Source of the DNA: Henricia sp. BOLD:AAB3569
Taxonomy: Eukaryota; Echinodermata; Asteroidea; Spinulosida; Echinasteridae
Reading direction: 5' to 3'
Length of the DNA stretch: 64,000 nucleotides
Assembly: GCA_037783545.1 (NCBI GenBank)
Contig: JBBELK010000529.1
Location: forward strand, 838,251-902,250
Part shown: one piece after another, positions 60,201 to 64,000 of the stretch
How positions within the stretch are numbered: position 1 is the first letter of the stretch
Layout of the letters: every line of letters begins with the position of its first letter
Position numbers and translations under genes: made by a program
Notes under the pieces: generated by a model
What the model was told of the DNA's origin: nothing
What the model saw: only the letters and a program-made list of their open reading frames with translations
Database searches by the model: none

Positions 60201-63200
60201 TTGACTGCTCACCTAAAAAATGAAATATCAAATTTGGATAATTTCAGATTTGAAAAAAAATTATAATTTTTTGGCCAATATGTCAATTTTTCATAGGAAT
60301 TGGCTTCGAAAACTGCCGAAATGGGCATAACTTTCGTTAGTAGTCATTTATGAGACATTTAAAAAAATAATTTTGACAAAAATCGCTGCAACTGGAATAA
60401 TTGCTGCAACTGGAAAATTGCTGCAACTGGAAAATTGTATGATTCAGATTTTCCTCATAATTTCAGGAAATGTTGCTTAGACCCAATAGATGTTATTTCC
60501 TGAATTTGACCTTGACTGCTCACCTAAAAAATGAAATATCAAATTTGGATAATTTCAGATTTTGAAAAAAAATTATAATTTTTTGGCCAATATGTCAATT
60601 TTTCATAGGAATTGGCTTCGAAAACTGCCGAAATGGGCATAACTTTCGTTAGTAGTCATTTATGAGACATTTAAAAAAAATAATTTTGACAAAAATCGCT
60701 GCAACTGGAATAATTGCTGCAACTGGAAAAATTGCTGCAACTGGAAAAATTGTATGATTCAGATTTTCCTCATAATTTCAGGAAATGTTGCTTAGACCCA
60801 ATAGATGTTATTTCCTGAATTTGACCTTGACTGCTCACCTAAAAAATGAAATATCAAATTTGGATAATTTCAGATTTTGAAAAAAATTATAATTTTTTGG
60901 CCAATATGTCAATTTTTCATAGGAATTGGCTTCGAAAACTGCCGAAATGGGCATAACTTTCGTTAGTAGTCATTTATGAGACATTTAAAAAAATAATTTT
61001 GACAAAAATCGCTGCAACTGGAATAATTGCTGCAACTGGAATAATTGCTGCAACTGGAAAAATTGTATGATTCAGATTTTCCTCATAATTTCAGGAAATG
61101 TTGCTTAGACCCAATAGATGTTATTTCCTGAATTTGACCTTGACTGCTCACCTAAAAAATGAAATATCAAATTTAGATAATTTCAGATTTTGAAAAACAA
61201 TTATAATTTTTTGGCCAATATGTCAATTTTTCATAGGAATTGGCTTCGAAAACTGCCGAAATGGCATAACTTTCGTTAGTAGTCATTTATGAGACATTTA
61301 AAAAAAATAATTTGACAAAAATCGATGCAACTGGAATAATTGCTGCAACTGGAATAATTGCTGCAACTGGAAAAATTGTATGATTCAGATTTTCCTCATA
61401 ATTTCAGGAAATGTTGCTTAGACCCAATAGATGTTATTTCCTGAATTTGACCTTGACTGCTCACCTAAAAAATGAAATATCAAATTTGGATAATTTCAGA
61501 TTTTGAAAAAAAATTATAATTTTTTGGCCAATATGTCAATTTTTCATAGGAATTGGCTTCGAAAACTGCCGAAATGGGCATAACTTTCGTTAGTAGTCAT
61601 TTATGAGACATTTAAAAAAAATAATTTTGACAAAAATCGCTGCAACTGGAATAATTGCTGCAACTGGAATAATTGCTGCAACTGGAAAAATTGTATGATT
61701 CAGATTTTCCTCATAATTTCAGGAAATGTTGCTTAGACCCAATAGATGTTATTTCCTGAATTTGACCTTGACTGCTCACCTAAAAAATGAAATATCAAAT
61801 TTAGATAATTTCAGATTTTGAAAAACAATTATAATTTTTTGGCCAATATGTCAATTTTTCATAGGAATTGGCTTCGAAACTGCCGAAATGGGCATAACTT
61901 TCGTTAGTAGTCATTTATGAGACATTTAAAAAAAATAATTTTGACAAAAATCGATGCAACTGGAATAATTGCTGCAACTGGAATAATTGCTGCAACTGGA
62001 AAAATTGTATGATTCAGATTTTCCTCATAATTTCAGGAAATGTTGCTTAGACCCAATAGATGTTATTTCCTGAATTTGACCTTGACTGCTCACCTAAAAA
62101 ATGAAATATCAAATTTGGATAATTTCAGATTTTGAAAAAAATTATAATTTTTTGGCCAATATGTCAATTTTTCATGGGAATTGGCTTCGAAAACTGCCGA
62201 AATGGGCATAACTTTCGTTAGTAGTCATTTATGAGACATTTAAAAAAAAAAATTTTGACAAAAATCGCTGCAACTGGAATAATTGCTGCAACTGGAATAA
62301 TTGCTGCAACTGGAAAAATTGTATGATTCAGATTTTCCTCATAATTTCAGGAAATGTTGCTTAGACCCAATAGATGTTATTTCCTGAATTTGACCTTGAC
62401 TGCTCACCTAAAAAATGAAATATCAAATTTTGATAATTTCAGATTTTGAAAAATAATTATAATTTTTTGGCCAATATGTCAATTTTTTCATAGGAATTGG
62501 CTTCGAAAACTGCCGAAATGGGCATAACTTTCGTTAGTAGTCATTTATGAGACATTTAAAAAAAAAATTTTGACAAAAATCGCTGCAACTGGAATAATTG
62601 CTGCAACTGGAAAAATTGTATGATTCAGATTTTCCTCATAATTTCAGGAAATGTTGCTTAGACCCAATAGATGTTATTTCCTGAATTTGACCTTGACTGC
62701 TCACCTAAAAAATGAAATATCAAATTTGGATAATTTCAGATTTTGAAAAAAAATTATAATTTTTTGGCCAATATGTCAATTTTTCATAGGAATTGGCTTC
62801 GAAAACTGCCGAAATGGGCATAACTTTCGTTAGTAGTCCATTTATGAGACATTTAAAAAAAATAATTTTGACAAAAATCGCTGCAACTGGAATAATTGCT
62901 GCAACTGGAAAAATTGCTGCAACTGGAAAAATTGTATGATTCAGATTTTCCTCATAATTTCAGGAAATGTTGCTTAGACCCAATAGATGTTATTTCCTGA
63001 ATTTGACCTTGACTGCTCACCTAAAAAATGAAATATCAAATTTGGATAATTTCAGATTTTGAAAAAAAATTATAATTTTTTGGCCAATATGTCAATTTTT
63101 CATAGGAATTGGCTTCGAAAACTGCCGAAATGGGCATAACTTTCGTTAGTAGTCATTTATGAGACATTTAAAAAAAATAATTTTGACAAAAATCGCTGCA

Positions 63201-64000
63201 ACTGGAATAATTGCTGCAACTGGAATAATTGCTGCAACTGGAAAAATTGTATGATTCAGATTTTCCTCATAATTTCAGGAAATGTTGCTTAGACCCAATA
63301 GATGTTATTTCCTGAATTTGACCTTGACTGCTCACCTAAAAAATGAAATATCAAATTTAGATAATTTCAGATTTTGAAAAACAATTATAATTTTTTGGCC
63401 AATATGTCAATTTTTCATAGGAATTGGCTTCGAAAACTGCCGAAATGGCATAACTTTCGTTAGTAGTCATTTATGAGACATTTAAAAAAAATAATTTTGA
63501 CAAAAATCGATGCAACTGGAATAATTGCTGCAACTGGAATAATTGCTGCAACTGGAAAAATTGTATGATTCAGATTTTCCTCATAATTTCAGGAAATGTT
63601 GCTTAGACCCAATAGATGTTATTTCCTGAATTTGACCTTGACTGCTCACCTAAAAAATAAATATCAAATTTGGATAATTTCAGATTTTGAAAAAAAATTA
63701 TAATTTTTTGGCCAATATGTCAATTTTTCATAGGGAATTGGCTTCGAAAACTGCCGAAATGGGCATAACTTTCGTTAGTAGTCATTTATGAGACATTTAA
63801 AAAAAATAATTTTGACAAAAATCGCTGCAACTGGAATAATTGCTGCAACTGGAATAATTGCTGCAACTGGAAAAATTGTATGATTCAGATTTTCCTCATA
63901 ATTTCAGGAAATGTTGCTTAGACCCAATAGATGTTATTTCCTGAATTTGACCTTGACTGCTCACCTAAAAAATGAAATATCAAATTTTGATAATTTCAGA
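24297..64000 (+). repeat. Satellite array, family B (about 315-bp monomer, about 126 copies, runs off the window)
   Basis: CAGGAAATGTTGCTTAGACC recurs at 24297, 24612, 24927, 25224, 25539, 25902, 26216 and onward to the end. The usual step is 315 bases, with 297 and 363 variants that follow the number of internal sub-repeats. All copies lie in one orientation. The array is strongly A/T-rich with long A and T runs and no gene. Shared rare variants mark higher-order units (offsets 2912, 2580 and 1889 bases). Such long homogeneous arrays are typical of centromeric or other heterochromatic satellite; location cannot be shown here. Confidence 0.98.

Noticed and set aside
19745-64000. A CRISPR-like array
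   Set aside because: Repeats are about 310 bases with no unique spacers, in animal DNA with introns; this is ordinary tandem satellite.

Overview
The window is animal genomic DNA: one intron-rich gene at the left, a repeat-crowded intergenic stretch, then a satellite array that runs off the right end. It looks like a marine invertebrate. An echinoderm is my best guess, from the mix of short tRNA-derived SINEs and miniature inverted-repeat elements and from the MAST-type kinase. No species can be named from sequence alone.

Region 1 (1-11,280): the 3' part of a microtubule-associated serine/threonine kinase (MAST) gene on the + strand. Eight coding exons (1574-1654, 2909-2979, 3653-3880, 4635-4859, 5635-5935, 7077-7432, 7633-7874, 9645-11045) join in frame with GT/AG junctions and encode about 967 residues. 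These run from the catalytic loop of the kinase domain through the AGC-type tail, a Ser-rich linker, a PDZ domain and a Ser/Pro then Lys/Glu-rich tail. The 5' exons lie left of the window. The introns hold a 43-bp minisatellite, several MITE-like inverted-repeat elements and two minus-strand tRNA-derived SINEs.

Region 2 (about 11,280-19,740): no convincing gene. It is packed with non-autonomous inverted-repeat elements: 11317-11668, 12164-12959, 13096-13454 with TTAA flanks, 14195-14933 enclosing a tRNA-like sequence, 15977-16246, 16299-16545, 17544-17953, an interlocked set at 18004-18291, and 19268-19615 containing a 24-bp perfect palindrome. It also has a poly-C tract, a cluster of four octamer motifs, and degenerate satellite monomers in reverse orientation (about 18320-18780).

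Region 3 (19,745-64,000): tandem satellite DNA. Family A (19745 to about 24000) has a 309-bp monomer with a 1205-bp four-monomer higher-order repeat. A hybrid monomer at 23981-24296 leads into family B (24297 to the window end, about 126 monomers of about 315 bp). Family B carries an internal 18-bp sub-repeat that varies in copy number, and higher-order periods of 2912, 2580 and 1889 bp can be followed by shared rare variants. The families are homologous along most of their length, so the window records a satellite edge: old inverted relics with 188-bp spacing, then family A, then a homogenised family B. The array is a candidate centromeric or heterochromatic satellite, but the sequence cannot prove that role.
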